This document shows, one piece after another, positions 33,942 to 42,996 of a DNA stretch of 51,044 nucleotides. The stretch covers positions 1-51,044 of the forward strand of contig NZ_CAMQYW010000003.1 in NCBI RefSeq assembly GCF_947039425.1, read 5' to 3'. This DNA comes from an uncultured Cetobacterium sp. (lineage in GTDB: Bacteria; Fusobacteriota; Fusobacteriia; Fusobacteriales; Fusobacteriaceae). Every line of letters starts with the position of its first letter. Position 1 is the first letter of the stretch. The position numbers and the translations under genes are program-made. Under the pieces are notes generated by a model that ran no database searches, had not been told where the DNA came from, and was given only the letters and a program-made list of their open reading frames with translations.

Positions 33942-35699
33942 ATGAAAGTTAATTTACAAGATATAAAGGAAGAGTTAAAAAAATATGCAAATACTATTTC
34001 TAAACTTTTTTCTATGGATGTAGGTATCTGTGATAAAAATCTTGTTAGAATAACAGGAAGTGGACCACAAAAAATAGGGGAAATAATCAAAGGAAGAGCA
34101 AATAAAAAGGCTTTAGAAACAGGAGAAACAACAGTTATTTTAAATCCAAGAGAGGATTCAATATGTGATGGATGTTCAGAAAAAAAATGTTGTTTAGAAA
34201 CTTTAGAAATTTCTACTCCTATAAGAAATGAAAAAAAAATAATAGGTCTTATTAGTTTAGTTTCTTTTGATGAGAAACAAAAAGAAAAAATAGAAAATGA
34301 TTTAAAAAATTATTTGGATTTTGTAGAACAAATGGCAGAATTAATAAGTATAAGATTTACAGAATATAAAGAGAATTTAGAAAAAGCAGAAAGAGAAAAT
34401 GTTTTATCAACGATATTAAATACCCTTCAAAAGGGAGTAATAAGGTTTGATGAAAATAACATAATAACGACAAGAAATAAATATGCTTTAAAAAAAATAG
34501 ATATTGATAGTGAAATAATTGGAAAAAAAGTAAAAATAGAATCATTAGAAGATTTTTTAATGAAGGAAGAGATATTTAAATTAAAAATTGATTATAAAGA
34601 AGTAGAAGTTGTCGGTAAAATTTTACCATTTGAGTCTTTTGGAAGAAATGAAAAACTTTTTATTTTTGATGATATGAATAAGGTGAATAGTAATATTAGA
34701 GAGTTAGTTGAAACATCAAATAGTGTTTCAACTAAAAATATAATAGGAGAATCTCATTTTACAAGAGAATTAAAAGAAAGAATTAAAAGAGTATCTCTAT
34801 CTAAATCAACAGTACTAATAACAGGAGAAAGTGGAACAGGAAAAGAGTTAGTAGCAAGAGCCCTACATTTTCATAGTGATAGAAGAAATGCCCCTTTTAT
34901 TGTTATAAATTGTGCGGCAATACCCGATTCTTTATTGGAAAGTGAATTGTTTGGATATGTAAAAGGTGCTTTTACTGGAGCTGATAAAAATGGAAGGATG
35001 GGAAAATTTGAATTATCAAATGGAGGAGTAATTTTTTTAGATGAAATAGGAGATATGCCTTTATACTTACAAGCAAAACTATTGAGAGTTATTCAAGAAA
35101 GAAAAGTTACGAGAATTGGTTCAAATAGAGTAATAGATTTAGATATAAGAATAATATCTGCAACAAATGTAGACTTAGAAAAAAGAATAGAGGAAAAAAA
35201 ATTTAGAAGTGATTTATATTATAGATTAAAAGTGATTCCTTTTGAATTGATACCTTTAAGACATAGGAAAGAGGATATATTACCAATAGCATATAAGTTA
35301 ATAAAAAAATATAATAAAATAACAGATAAATATATTCAAAATATAGATGAAAAAGTAGAAAATATTTTACTAGATTATAATTGGCCCGGAAATATAAGAG
35401 AGTTAGAAAATACAATTGAATTTATGTTTAGTATTTCTAATAATGGGGAAACTTTAGATGTTTCAACAGTTCCTGAAAAATTATTAAATATAGATGAAAA
35501 AGTAAAAGTTAATGAAAAAACTTTTGATTTTGAGAAAAATTATAAATTAGATGATTTTGAAGAGATTGAAAAAAATTATATAAAAAAAGCGTTAAAAATT
35601 TATGGAAGTGATACAGATGGGAAAAAAGAAATTTCTAAAAAAATGAGTATAGGATTAACAACATTGTATAGAAAAATACAAAAATATGAAATAGTTTAA
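33942..35699 (+). CDS. Sigma-54-dependent transcriptional activator
   Basis: 585 residues. N-terminal sensor (1-150) with a Cys cluster C-x2-C-x4-C-C (Cys75, 78, 83, 84, in CDGCSEKKCC), a second PAS-like region (about 165-250), then the AAA+ domain with Walker A GESGTGKE, the sigma-54 contact loop GAFTGA, Walker B VIFLDEIGDM and the arginine-finger region, and a C-terminal Fis-type helix-turn-helix (KKEISKKMSIGLTTLYRKIQ). The cluster could sense thiol, sulfide or redox state (inference). Three palindromic sites begin directly at its stop codon, and a sigma-54 promoter precedes the next gene, so it almost certainly activates the cysteine-catabolic operon downstream. Confidence 0.92.
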   Translation: MKVNLQDIKEELKKYANTISKLFSMDVGICDKNLVRITGSGPQKIGEIIKGRANKKALETGETTVILNPREDSICDGCSEKKCCLETLEISTPIRNEKKIIGLISLVSFDEKQKEKIENDLKNYLDFVEQMAELISIRFTEYKENLEKAERENVLSTILNTLQKGVIRFDENNIITTRNKYALKKIDIDSEIIGKKVKIESLEDFLMKEEIFKLKIDYKEVEVVGKILPFESFGRNEKLFIFDDMNKVNSNIRELVETSNSVSTKNIIGESHFTRELKERIKRVSLSKSTVLITGESGTGKELVARALHFHSDRRNAPFIVINCAAIPDSLLESELFGYVKGAFTGADKNGRMGKFELSNGGVIFLDEIGDMPLYLQAKLLRVIQERKVTRIGSNRVIDLDIRIISATNVDLEKRIEEKKFRSDLYYRLKVIPFELIPLRHRKEDILPIAYKLIKKYNKITDKYIQNIDEKVENILLDYNWPGNIRELENTIEFMFSISNNGETLDVSTVPEKLLNIDEKVKVNEKTFDFEKNYKLDDFEEIEKNYIKKALKIYGSDTDGKKEISKKMSIGLTTLYRKIQKYEIV

Positions 35700-35764
35700 T
35701 TTTCAAAATGAAAAATAAGAATTAAAAATAATTTTCAAAATGAAAATAATTTTCAAAATGAAAA
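35700..35764 (+). repeat. Three palindromic activator sites TTTTCAAAATGAAAA
   Basis: Identical 15-base sites at 35700-35714, 35732-35746 and 35750-35764; each is a dyad TTTTCA-N3-TGAAAA. Centre spacings are 32 and 18 bases. They lie about 95-160 bases upstream of the sigma-54 promoter, the usual distance for enhancer sites. Confidence 0.85.
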
Positions 35765-35857
35765 ATCAAGAATTGGAATTTATTTACAAATACTTAAAAA
35801 AAATAGATTAAATCTATTTTTTTTTAAATATACATTAAATTTTATCATTTTTATAAT

Positions 35858-35875
35858 TTGGAATAAAAATTGCTT
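35858..35875 (+). promoter_or_regulatory. Sigma-54 promoter (-24/-12)
   Basis: TTGG at -24 (GG at 35860-35861) and TTGCTT at -12 (GC at 35872-35873), separated by exactly ten bases between GG and GC, the diagnostic spacing. It lies about 45 bases before the start of the next gene. Confidence 0.8.
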
Positions 35876-35918
35876 ATATTTATATATAAAAAAAGATATA
35901 ATAAATTGGAGGTTTCAA

Positions 35919-37196
35919 ATGATTAATAAAATTTTAAGTATTTTAAATGAAGAGATAGTACCAGCGGAAGGGTGTACAGAACCAATAGCTTTAGCATATA
36001 TAGGAAGTAAAATAACATCATTATTAGGAAACGTTCCAGAGAAAATAGAAATTTTACTTTCTGGAAATTTAATAAAAAATGTTAAAAGTGTTAAAATTCC
36101 TAATTCAAATGGAATGGTAGGAATAGAAGCTGCAGTAGCTTTAGGAACAATTTTAGGTGATTCTTCTAAAGAGTTAATGGTAATATCAACAATTGATAAT
36201 TCAAGATTATCAGAAGTTGAAAACTATTTAAAAGAAAATAGAGTCAAAACAAGTAAAATAGATGGTGATGTAAAATTACATATGAGAGCAACAGGTTACT
36301 TAGGAAATGAAGAAGTAACAGTTGAAATAAAAGATTATCATACAAATATTGTTTCAATTTTAAAAAATGGAGTAGAGTTAAAGGGATGTTCGTGTGATGA
36401 AGTTTCAACACATGAAACAATGACTGATAAAGAATTTTTAACAGTTGAATTAATTTATAATCTAGCTAAAACAATAGATTTATCTTCAATTGAACCATTA
36501 TTTAAAAAAGTTATAGAGTATAACTCTGCTATAGCTAAAGAAGGATTAACTAATACTTATGGAATTGCAATGGGTAAGAGTTTAGCCGAAGGAATGGAAG
36601 AAGGAGTTTATGGTAAGGACTTGAAAAATAAAATGGTAAGTTTTGCAAGTGCTGGAAGTGACGCTAGAATGAATGGATGTGGAATGCCTGTAATGACAAC
36701 TAGTGGAAGTGGAAACCAAGGAATGTCAGCATCTTTACCAGTTATAAAATATTGTGAAGAAAAAGGTTTATCTTATGAAGAGTTAATTAGAGGATTATTT
36801 TTCTCTCATATGACTACAATTCATATAAAATCAAATGTAGGAAGATTATCAGCATATTGTGGAGTTGTTTGTGCTGGTGGAGGAGTAGCAGGAGCATTAT
36901 CTTTCTTAGATGGTTTATCTCTTGAAAGAGTAAGTGCAGCAATAGAAACAACATTGGCAACATTATCAGGAATGCTTTGTGATGGTGCAAAAAGTTCATG
37001 TGCCACAAAAATTGCTTCTTCAATAGGAATGGCTTTTGATTCTTATTATATGTCAAAGAAAAATAGAAATTTTGAATATGGAGAAGGACTTGTTGGAAAA
37101 GATGTAGAAGCTACATTAGCTAATGTAAAAGTATTAGCACATGAAGGATTAAGAAAAACAGATGAAGTTGTTCTTGAAATAATGCTAAATAATTAA
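35919..37196 (+). CDS. L-cysteine desulfidase-like protein (CyuA/UPF0597 YhaM family)
   Basis: 425 residues, full length. EEIVPAEGCTEPIALAY with the first conserved Cys, HETMTDKEFL, SAGSDARMNGCGMPVMT, GSGNQGMSASLPV, CGVVCAGGGVAGA and MLCDGAKSSCATKI supply the Cys ligands of the Fe-S cluster of this serine dehydratase alpha-like family. Members release sulfide, ammonia and pyruvate from L-cysteine, oxygen-labile, in the cytoplasm. GGAGG before the ATG. It lies 28 bases before the reductase gene and shares the sigma-54 promoter, so both form a cysteine catabolism operon. Function is from family knowledge. Confidence 0.88.
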   Translation: MINKILSILNEEIVPAEGCTEPIALAYIGSKITSLLGNVPEKIEILLSGNLIKNVKSVKIPNSNGMVGIEAAVALGTILGDSSKELMVISTIDNSRLSEVENYLKENRVKTSKIDGDVKLHMRATGYLGNEEVTVEIKDYHTNIVSILKNGVELKGCSCDEVSTHETMTDKEFLTVELIYNLAKTIDLSSIEPLFKKVIEYNSAIAKEGLTNTYGIAMGKSLAEGMEEGVYGKDLKNKMVSFASAGSDARMNGCGMPVMTTSGSGNQGMSASLPVIKYCEEKGLSYEELIRGLFFSHMTTIHIKSNVGRLSAYCGVVCAGGGVAGALSFLDGLSLERVSAAIETTLATLSGMLCDGAKSSCATKIASSIGMAFDSYYMSKKNRNFEYGEGLVGKDVEATLANVKVLAHEGLRKTDEVVLEIMLNN

Positions 37197-37224
37197 AATA
37201 TTTATTTTAAATTTAGGAGGGAAT

Positions 37225-38568
37225 ATGAAAGTTATAATTATAGGTGGAGTAGCAGCTGGAATGTCAGCAGCAGCTAAAGCATCAAGATTAGATAAAACAG
37301 CAGAGATAGTTATATATGAGAAAACGGATATTGTTTCATGGGGAGCATGTGGACTTCCTTATTATGTAGGGAATTTTTTTGAAGATTCAAAAAATATGAT
37401 AGCAAGACCAGTGGAAAAATTTATAGAAGCTGGAATAAATGTAAAAATAAAGCATGAAGTAGTAGGAATAGATGTTACAAAGAAAGAGGTAACAGTAAAA
37501 AAAATATTAACCAATGAAGAGTTTATTGATACTTATGATAAGTTAGTTATAGCAACAGGAGCACATGCAATAATTCCTCCAATAGAAAATGTAAATGCTA
37601 AGGGAGTATTTACTTTAAAAGATTTTCAAGATGGAATTGAATTAAAAAAAGAAATGATTAGAGAAGAGAATCAAAATATTGTGATTGTAGGTGCGGGATA
37701 TATTGGTTTAGAAGTAGCAGAAGCAGCTAAACACCTGGGAAAAGATAGTGTTAGAATAATTCAACTTGGAGATAGGGTTTTATTAGAAAGCTTTGATAAA
37801 GAGATTACAGATATAATGGAAGAAGAAATAAATTCATACGAAGGAATAGATCTTCATGTTGAAGAATTAGTTCAAAGTATTATTGAAGAAAATGGTAGAG
37901 TAGTTGGAGTTAAGACTAATAAAGGTGAATATAGAGCTGACTTAGTTATAATATCAACAGGAATAAGACCTAATACTTTATTTTTAAAAGAGACTGGTAT
38001 TGAAATGCTGAAGAATGGAGCTCTTATTATAGATAATAAAGGAAGAACAAGTATTGATTCAATTTATTCAGCTGGAGATTGTGCAACAGTTCATCATTTG
38101 GTTAGAGATGAAAACGTATATATACCTTTAGCTACAACTGCAAATAAATTAGGAAGAATTGTTGGTGAAAATTTAGTAGGAATGGATACAGAGTTTCAGG
38201 GTACTTTGGGATCAGCGGCAGTTAAAGTAATTGATTTAGAAGCAGGAAGAACAGGAATAACAGAAAATGAAGCAAAAAATATGGGGATAAATTATAAAAC
38301 TGTATTTATAAAAGATAAAAATCAAACAAATTATTACCCAGGAAGAGAAGATATATTTATTAAATTAATATATAATACAGATTCAAGAGTTCTTTTAGGA
38401 GGACAAATAGTTGGGAAAAAAGGTGCTGTTCTAAGAGTGGATTCTTTAGCTACAGCAATATTTGCTAAATTAACAGTTGATCAATTAGGAATGATGGATT
38501 TTTGTTATGCTCCACCTTTTGCAAGAACTTGGGATGCAATGAATGTTGCAGGAAATGTAGCTAAATAA
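37225..38568 (+). CDS. CoA-disulfide/persulfide reductase-like flavoprotein
   Basis: 447 residues. N-terminal FAD motif IIIGGVAAGMSAAAKASR, the single redox Cys42 in WGACGLPYYVG, a second nucleotide-binding site IVIVGAGYIGLEVAEAAKHLG, the FAD motif IDSIYSAGDCA, and the C-terminal dimerization domain. This is the CoADR/NADH-oxidase/Npsr family. The C-terminal rhodanese domain seen in some persulfide reductases is missing. Position behind a cysteine desulfidase suggests reduction of persulfides or polysulfide formed from cysteine (inference). Confidence 0.9.
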   Translation: MKVIIIGGVAAGMSAAAKASRLDKTAEIVIYEKTDIVSWGACGLPYYVGNFFEDSKNMIARPVEKFIEAGINVKIKHEVVGIDVTKKEVTVKKILTNEEFIDTYDKLVIATGAHAIIPPIENVNAKGVFTLKDFQDGIELKKEMIREENQNIVIVGAGYIGLEVAEAAKHLGKDSVRIIQLGDRVLLESFDKEITDIMEEEINSYEGIDLHVEELVQSIIEENGRVVGVKTNKGEYRADLVIISTGIRPNTLFLKETGIEMLKNGALIIDNKGRTSIDSIYSAGDCATVHHLVRDENVYIPLATTANKLGRIVGENLVGMDTEFQGTLGSAAVKVIDLEAGRTGITENEAKNMGINYKTVFIKDKNQTNYYPGREDIFIKLIYNTDSRVLLGGQIVGKKGAVLRVDSLATAIFAKLTVDQLGMMDFCYAPPFARTWDAMNVAGNVAK

Positions 38569-38576
38569 ATAAAATG

Positions 38577-38608
38577 AGCAGAATTAAAAAATTTAATTCT
38601 GCTTTTTT
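38577..38608 (+). terminator. Terminator of the cysteine operon
   Basis: AGCAGAATTAAA/TTTAATTCTGCT stem (38577-38588 with 38592-38603) and T run. Confidence 0.92.
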
Positions 38609-38673
38609 ATTGCAAATTTATTGTAAAATTAGTATTCTTATTTGTGTAAATAAATAGTAAAAGGAAGGCTATA

Positions 38674-39021
38674 ATGACTACATTAAAAAAAATATTAGGA
38701 TATTTTATAGAAAAAAATAAAGAAAAGAGATTAAAAAAAGATTTCGCTATTAATATTGAAGAACTAAAAAAATATAAAGATATTTTATCTAAAAGAGATT
38801 TAATAGCTGAAAATTTTTTAGAAATAGATAAAATAATAGTATCTTTAATTAAGGAGAATATAAGATTACAAAAAGAATTAGAGCTGTTTTGTGCATATAG
38901 AATATCTTCAGAAATAAATTTAAAAAAATATATAAAAGATAAAGATTCGAATAAAAAATTATTAATTGTTCAATTAAAGCTTAAAGAGTTAGTTGATATA
39001 ATTATAAAAAATTCAATATAA
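38674..39021 (+). CDS. Small coiled-coil protein of unknown function
   Basis: 115 residues, almost fully alpha-helical with 30 percent or so Lys/Glu, no membrane segment, no recognised motif (LKKILGYFIEKNKEKRLKKD, ENIRLQKELELFCAYRIS). AAGGAAGG is a good SD. It stands alone between a terminator and a convergent ABC transporter gene. Coding support comes from the SD and the clean open frame only. Confidence 0.6.
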   Translation: MTTLKKILGYFIEKNKEKRLKKDFAINIEELKKYKDILSKRDLIAENFLEIDKIIVSLIKENIRLQKELELFCAYRISSEINLKKYIKDKDSNKKLLIVQLKLKELVDIIIKNSI

Positions 39022-39052
39022 AGAGAAGATTAAAGTTTATTAATCCTCTCTA
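39019..39052. terminator. Weak hairpin between convergent genes
   Basis: GAGA-A-GATTAA (39023-39033) with TTAATC-C-TCTC (39040-39050), one mismatch, no clear T run on either strand. Confidence 0.35.
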
Positions 39053-40755
39053 ATCCCATTATATAAATTATAAAAATATTCTTTCTTTTCAATTAGTTGT
39101 GAAAAAGTACCCTCTTCAATAATGTTATTTTTATCAAAAACATATATTTTATCAAAATCCTTTAATATACTTAAACGATGAGTAATTGCAATAATTGTTT
39201 TATTTTTATAAACTTCTTTTATATTGTTTAATATTGAGGTTTCATTAATAATATCCAGGGCATTAGTTGCTTCATCCAATAATATAATATCAGGATTTTT
39301 TAAGAATAGTCTAGCCATGGCAATTTTTTGTTTTTGACCTGAACTTAAAAAGACTCCCTTTTCTCCGATTAGAGTATTTTCTTTCTCTTTAAATATATTA
39401 ATAATTTCATTTAAATATGATTTTTCAAAAGCAAAATATAAATCTTTTTCTGTGGCATTTTCTTTAACTAATTTAATATTATCAATAATACTTTTATTTA
39501 AAATATATTCTCCTTGATCAACAATACCAAGTTTATTTAAATAACTTTCAGTTTTAATTGAATTTAGTGGAATATTATTAATTAAAATTTCTCCTTTAAG
39601 GGGAATTATACTTTTTTTTAATAAATTTGCAGTAGTACTTTTTCCAATACCACTTTTTCCAACAATTGCTATTTTTTCACCTTGTTTTATTTTTAAATTA
39701 AAATCTTTAAGAATTAAAGTATCGTTAAAAGAAAACGAGATATTTTTAAATTCTATATTTTTAATATCAGAGTTAATCTCTATATTTCCATCAGGTAAAT
39801 CAGGAATATCTAAAATTTCAGTAAAACGATGTAGTCCCGAAACACCTTTTTGATAAATATCAATAAGTCCTACCATTCTCATTATTCTTAATCGGAATCT
39901 ATCGACTAATAAAAGAAAAGAAAGAATTACACCCATAGTAAGACTATCTTTTATATAAAGATAGCCACCGGCTAAAATTATAACAAGTTGAGTAATATTT
40001 GAATAAAAAGTTACAGAAGAAACAAGTAGGCTAGAGGGAAGCATATTGGATTTTTCACTTTGAAATAAAGTAATATTAGTTTTGGAAAAATCATTTAAAG
40101 CACTATTTTCAAGGTGATTATCTTTTAAAAAAAATATTGTTTTTAAAATATCGTGTAAAGAACTAGTTAAAAGTCCATTATTTTTTCTAATAGTTCTATA
40201 TCCTTTTTTCATTTTTAAATTTTCACGATAAACAAAAATTAAAATAAGTGGTAAAGGAATCAAAGAGATAATAGTTAATTTATAGCTAAAGTCAAACATA
40301 ATAAAAATAGATGAAAAAATAGTAATAAATGAAAAAATAAAATCTTCTAATCCTCTATGGCAAAGAGTAGATATACTATCTAAATCACTTATCACCCTAG
40401 AGATTAAGTCGCCGCTATTATTAGTTTTGAAAAAATTATGAGGTTGTTTTAATATTTTTTTTGTTAGATCAACTCTCATATTTTGTTTTATTTTGCTACC
40501 CATTAATTTTCCATTAACTTGAGAATTAATAGCAAAAATCAAACGAAAGATATATAATATTATTAAAATAATAGAATAGTGAAATAATAATGTTATATTT
40601 TTAAAAGGTAAAGCTTTATCAATAAGAGATTTTATAAGAAGTGGAGAATAAATATCAATTGATGTCATTAATAGCCTTATAATTAAGAAAAGAAAAAGAT
40701 ATTTTTTTTCTTTTTTTAAGTAGAAATATAGTTTGGAAAATGATTGTTTATTCAT
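39040..40755 (-). CDS. ABC exporter, fused membrane and ATPase domains
   Basis: 571 residues: six membrane helices in the first 310 residues (VRGETSL-type exporter fold), then the nucleotide-binding domain with Walker A GKSGIGKST, the Q loop LGIVDQGEYI, signature LSSGQKQKIAMARL, Walker B DIILLDEATNALD and the H loop IAITHRL. It is a half-transporter that must dimerize. No neighbouring peptidase or precursor peptide was found that would define the substrate; multidrug or lipid export is possible. SD AAGGAG. Confidence 0.9.
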   Translation of the reverse strand: MNKQSFSKLYFYLKKEKKYLFLFLIIRLLMTSIDIYSPLLIKSLIDKALPFKNITLLFHYSIILIILYIFRLIFAINSQVNGKLMGSKIKQNMRVDLTKKILKQPHNFFKTNNSGDLISRVISDLDSISTLCHRGLEDFIFSFITIFSSIFIMFDFSYKLTIISLIPLPLILIFVYRENLKMKKGYRTIRKNNGLLTSSLHDILKTIFFLKDNHLENSALNDFSKTNITLFQSEKSNMLPSSLLVSSVTFYSNITQLVIILAGGYLYIKDSLTMGVILSFLLLVDRFRLRIMRMVGLIDIYQKGVSGLHRFTEILDIPDLPDGNIEINSDIKNIEFKNISFSFNDTLILKDFNLKIKQGEKIAIVGKSGIGKSTTANLLKKSIIPLKGEILINNIPLNSIKTESYLNKLGIVDQGEYILNKSIIDNIKLVKENATEKDLYFAFEKSYLNEIINIFKEKENTLIGEKGVFLSSGQKQKIAMARLFLKNPDIILLDEATNALDIINETSILNNIKEVYKNKTIIAITHRLSILKDFDKIYVFDKNNIIEEGTFSQLIEKKEYFYNLYNGIRED

Positions 40756-40887
40756 AAATAACTCCTTTTATTGTTTTAAATTATAATATTAATCATACAA
40801 AAAATATTTACAAAAAGTCAATGGTGATAAATATATATTGTATTTATTATAAAACTTTTTGTTATTATTTTTAATAAAACGATTGAA

Positions 40888-41158
40888 ATTTGTACGCACA
40901 GGTGATAGTATAAAGTATAAAATTATGGTTCTTTTGATTAAAAGGGAATTAAGTATAAGCTTAAACGGTCCCGCCACTGTAATGATGACGAAAATAGAAA
41001 AACCACTGAAAGTAATATTTTGGGAAGGGCTATTAGTAGGATGAATCTAAGTCAGGATACCTGCCATAATTAGTATATCTGCGCGGACAGAGAAGAGTAT
41101 TCAACATTTAATAAACTCTTCTCTCAAATTTAACTTAATTTATTTGGGAGGGTTTTAC
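40888..41158 (+). promoter_or_regulatory. Cobalamin riboswitch and expression platform
   Basis: The conserved core elements are present in order: AAAGGGAA (40940s), CCCGCCACTG (40970-40979), GGGAAGG, and the complete B12 box AGTCAGGATACCTGCC (41050-41065). A hairpin AGAGAAGAGT/ACTCTTCTCT (41089-41098 with 41115-41124) without a T run follows. The CTCTTCTCTC arm could also pair with the SD GGGAGGG at 41146-41152, so control is probably translational. It governs the CbiK genes and probably the BtuFCD genes behind them. Confidence 0.92.
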
Positions 41159-42085
41159 ATGAAGAAATTATTTGTTTCATTATTTTGTTTAACAACAGTT
41201 TTATCTTTTGCACATGGAGCTGAATCATATGTTGATTCTGAATTTTATAACGGTGGGAAAAGTGCTGTAATTATGGCACATTTTGGAACTACTCATGATG
41301 ACACAAGAGCTAAGACTATAGATGTAATTAATCAAAAAGCGGCGAAAGCTTTTAAAGGGAATGCTGATGTTTTTGAAGTTTATACATCAAGAATAATAAA
41401 TAAAAAGCTACATGATAAAGAAAATATTAATAAAATGAATACAACAGAGATGTTAAAAGCTTTAAAAAAACAAGGATATGAGAATATAATAATTCAATCA
41501 ACTAATGTTATTGATGGAGTTGAAATGGATGCAATAAAAAAAGAAGCACAAGAATTTTCAAAAGACTTTAAAGAATTAAGGGTTGGAGAAGTTTTATTAA
41601 ATAATCCTCATGATTATGAAGATACAATTAAAATAATCAAGAAAAATATAGGTAAATTGAAAAAAAATGAAGGAATAGTTTTGGTAGGACATGGAAGTTA
41701 TGATTCAGGAAATTCAGCATATGCTATGTTTGATTATATGGCTAAAGATATGAATGAGCCAATGTATGTGGGAACAGTAGAAGGGTATCCAACATTTGAC
41801 ACAGTTAATAGACAGTTAAAAAAAGATAAAATTAAAGAAGTGGTTCTAATGCCAATGATGTTTGTAGCTGGAGATCATGCTAAGAATGATATAGCTGGAG
41901 ATTGGAAAGATATGTTAGAAAAAGCAGGATATAAGGTAAATGTGAAGTTATTACCTTTGGGAGAGATGCCAGAAATTCAAAATAAATTCATAAACGATGC
42001 AAAGTTTTTGGAAAAACATAAAGAAATAGATATTCTTGCTAAAAAAAGAGGATATACAAAGGGAGAAGAGGGACACTCTCATTAA
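41159..42085 (+). CDS. cbiK: Exported CbiK-type sirohydrochlorin cobaltochelatase
   Basis: 308 residues from ATG 41159 (SD GGGAGGG; TTG 41144 is within the SD). A signal peptide (1-20, SLFCLTTVLSFAHG) without lipobox precedes the chelatase, so this copy acts in the periplasm. The CbiK core has MAHFGTTHDD, VGHGSYD with catalytic His178, EGYPTFD with Glu208 and AGDHAKND with His240: the metal-binding triad is intact. The C terminus ends EEGHSH, possibly metal-binding. CbiK inserts Co into sirohydrochlorin in the anaerobic B12 pathway; a periplasmic homologue is known from Desulfovibrio. The reaction of this exported copy is unknown. Confidence 0.9.
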   Translation: MKKLFVSLFCLTTVLSFAHGAESYVDSEFYNGGKSAVIMAHFGTTHDDTRAKTIDVINQKAAKAFKGNADVFEVYTSRIINKKLHDKENINKMNTTEMLKALKKQGYENIIIQSTNVIDGVEMDAIKKEAQEFSKDFKELRVGEVLLNNPHDYEDTIKIIKKNIGKLKKNEGIVLVGHGSYDSGNSAYAMFDYMAKDMNEPMYVGTVEGYPTFDTVNRQLKKDKIKEVVLMPMMFVAGDHAKNDIAGDWKDMLEKAGYKVNVKLLPLGEMPEIQNKFINDAKFLEKHKEIDILAKKRGYTKGEEGHSH

Positions 42086-42103
42086 TAAAGTTGAGGAGTA
42101 ACA

Positions 42104-42946
42104 ATGAATTTTAATAAATTAAAAGAAAAAAAAGCAATATTAATTGCTCATTTTGGAACAACACATGAAGATACAAAATTAAAAACAATAGATGAAATAA
42201 ACAAAAAAATAAAAGAAAAATATGAAGAAATTGATTTGTTTCAAGTTTATACTTCAAGAATAATAAATAGGATTTTATTAAAAAGAGGAATAGAAAACTT
42301 AAATACATCACAAATGTTAAAAAAACTAAAAGAAGATGGATATAAAAATATTTTGATTCAGCCAACTTATATAATAAATGGAACAGAGATGGAAGCATTA
42401 AAAAGAGAGGTTGAAATACACCTGAGTAGTTTTAATGAAATTAGAGTAGGAAATCCATTATTAAGTACTCCAGAGAATTATAAAATGGTAGTAGAGGCTT
42501 TATCACAAGAGATAGGAGATTTATCTGATGATGAAGGGGTAGTATTTGTAGGTCATGGAACAGAACATTCAGCAACATCAGCTTATCCAATGCTAGATTA
42601 TGTAGCAAAAGCTTTGGGTAAAAAGTTTTATATAGGAACAGTAGAAGGATATCCAACTATTGAAAATGTTATAGATTTATTGAAAAAAGATAGAATAAAT
42701 AAAGTGAAATTAATGCCTTTAATGTTTGTAGCTGGAGATCATGCAAAAAATGATATTGCAGAAGATTGGAAAGAGGAGTTAGAAGCAAATGGATTTGAAA
42801 TTAATTTAGATTTAAGAGGTTTAGGGGAGATCTCAAAAATTCAAGATATATATTTGAAGAATATAAAATCTATTTTTGAATTTGCACCAGAAGATATTCT
42901 TAAAAAGAAAAAAGATTATGAAAAAGGGAAAGAGAGTAATCATTAA
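42104..42946 (+). CDS. cbiK: Cytoplasmic CbiK-type cobaltochelatase
   Basis: 280 residues, a paralogue of the preceding gene without signal peptide. The same motifs are present: IAHFGTTHED, VGHGTEHS with His151, EGYPTIE with Glu181, AGDHAKND with His213. GAGGAG before the ATG, 18 bases after the first cbiK. The two proteins are clearly similar along their length, indicating a tandem duplication with divergence in location. No other cob/cbi biosynthesis genes are in the window. Confidence 0.9.
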   Translation: MNFNKLKEKKAILIAHFGTTHEDTKLKTIDEINKKIKEKYEEIDLFQVYTSRIINRILLKRGIENLNTSQMLKKLKEDGYKNILIQPTYIINGTEMEALKREVEIHLSSFNEIRVGNPLLSTPENYKMVVEALSQEIGDLSDDEGVVFVGHGTEHSATSAYPMLDYVAKALGKKFYIGTVEGYPTIENVIDLLKKDRINKVKLMPLMFVAGDHAKNDIAEDWKEELEANGFEINLDLRGLGEISKIQDIYLKNIKSIFEFAPEDILKKKKDYEKGKESNH

Positions 42947-42951
42947 TTTTA

Positions 42952-42981
42952 TGGAGAGATTTTTCTCTCCAATTTTTTTTT
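42952..42981 (+). terminator. Terminator-like hairpin between cbiK2 and the binding protein gene
   Basis: TGGAGAGA/TCTCTCCA with TTTT loop, followed by eight T. Read-through to the transporter genes is possible as no separate promoter is obvious in the 16 bases left. Confidence 0.8.
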
Positions 42982-42996
42982 AAAGGGAGAAATTAA

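Noticed and set aside
35700-35764. CRISPR-like repeats
   Set aside because: Only three 15-base dyads, unequal spacing of 17 and 3 bases, no cas genes; they fit activator sites of a sigma-54 regulator.
40859-41044. A 61-codon rightward frame before the first cbiK
   Set aside because: It lies within the conserved core of the cobalamin riboswitch.
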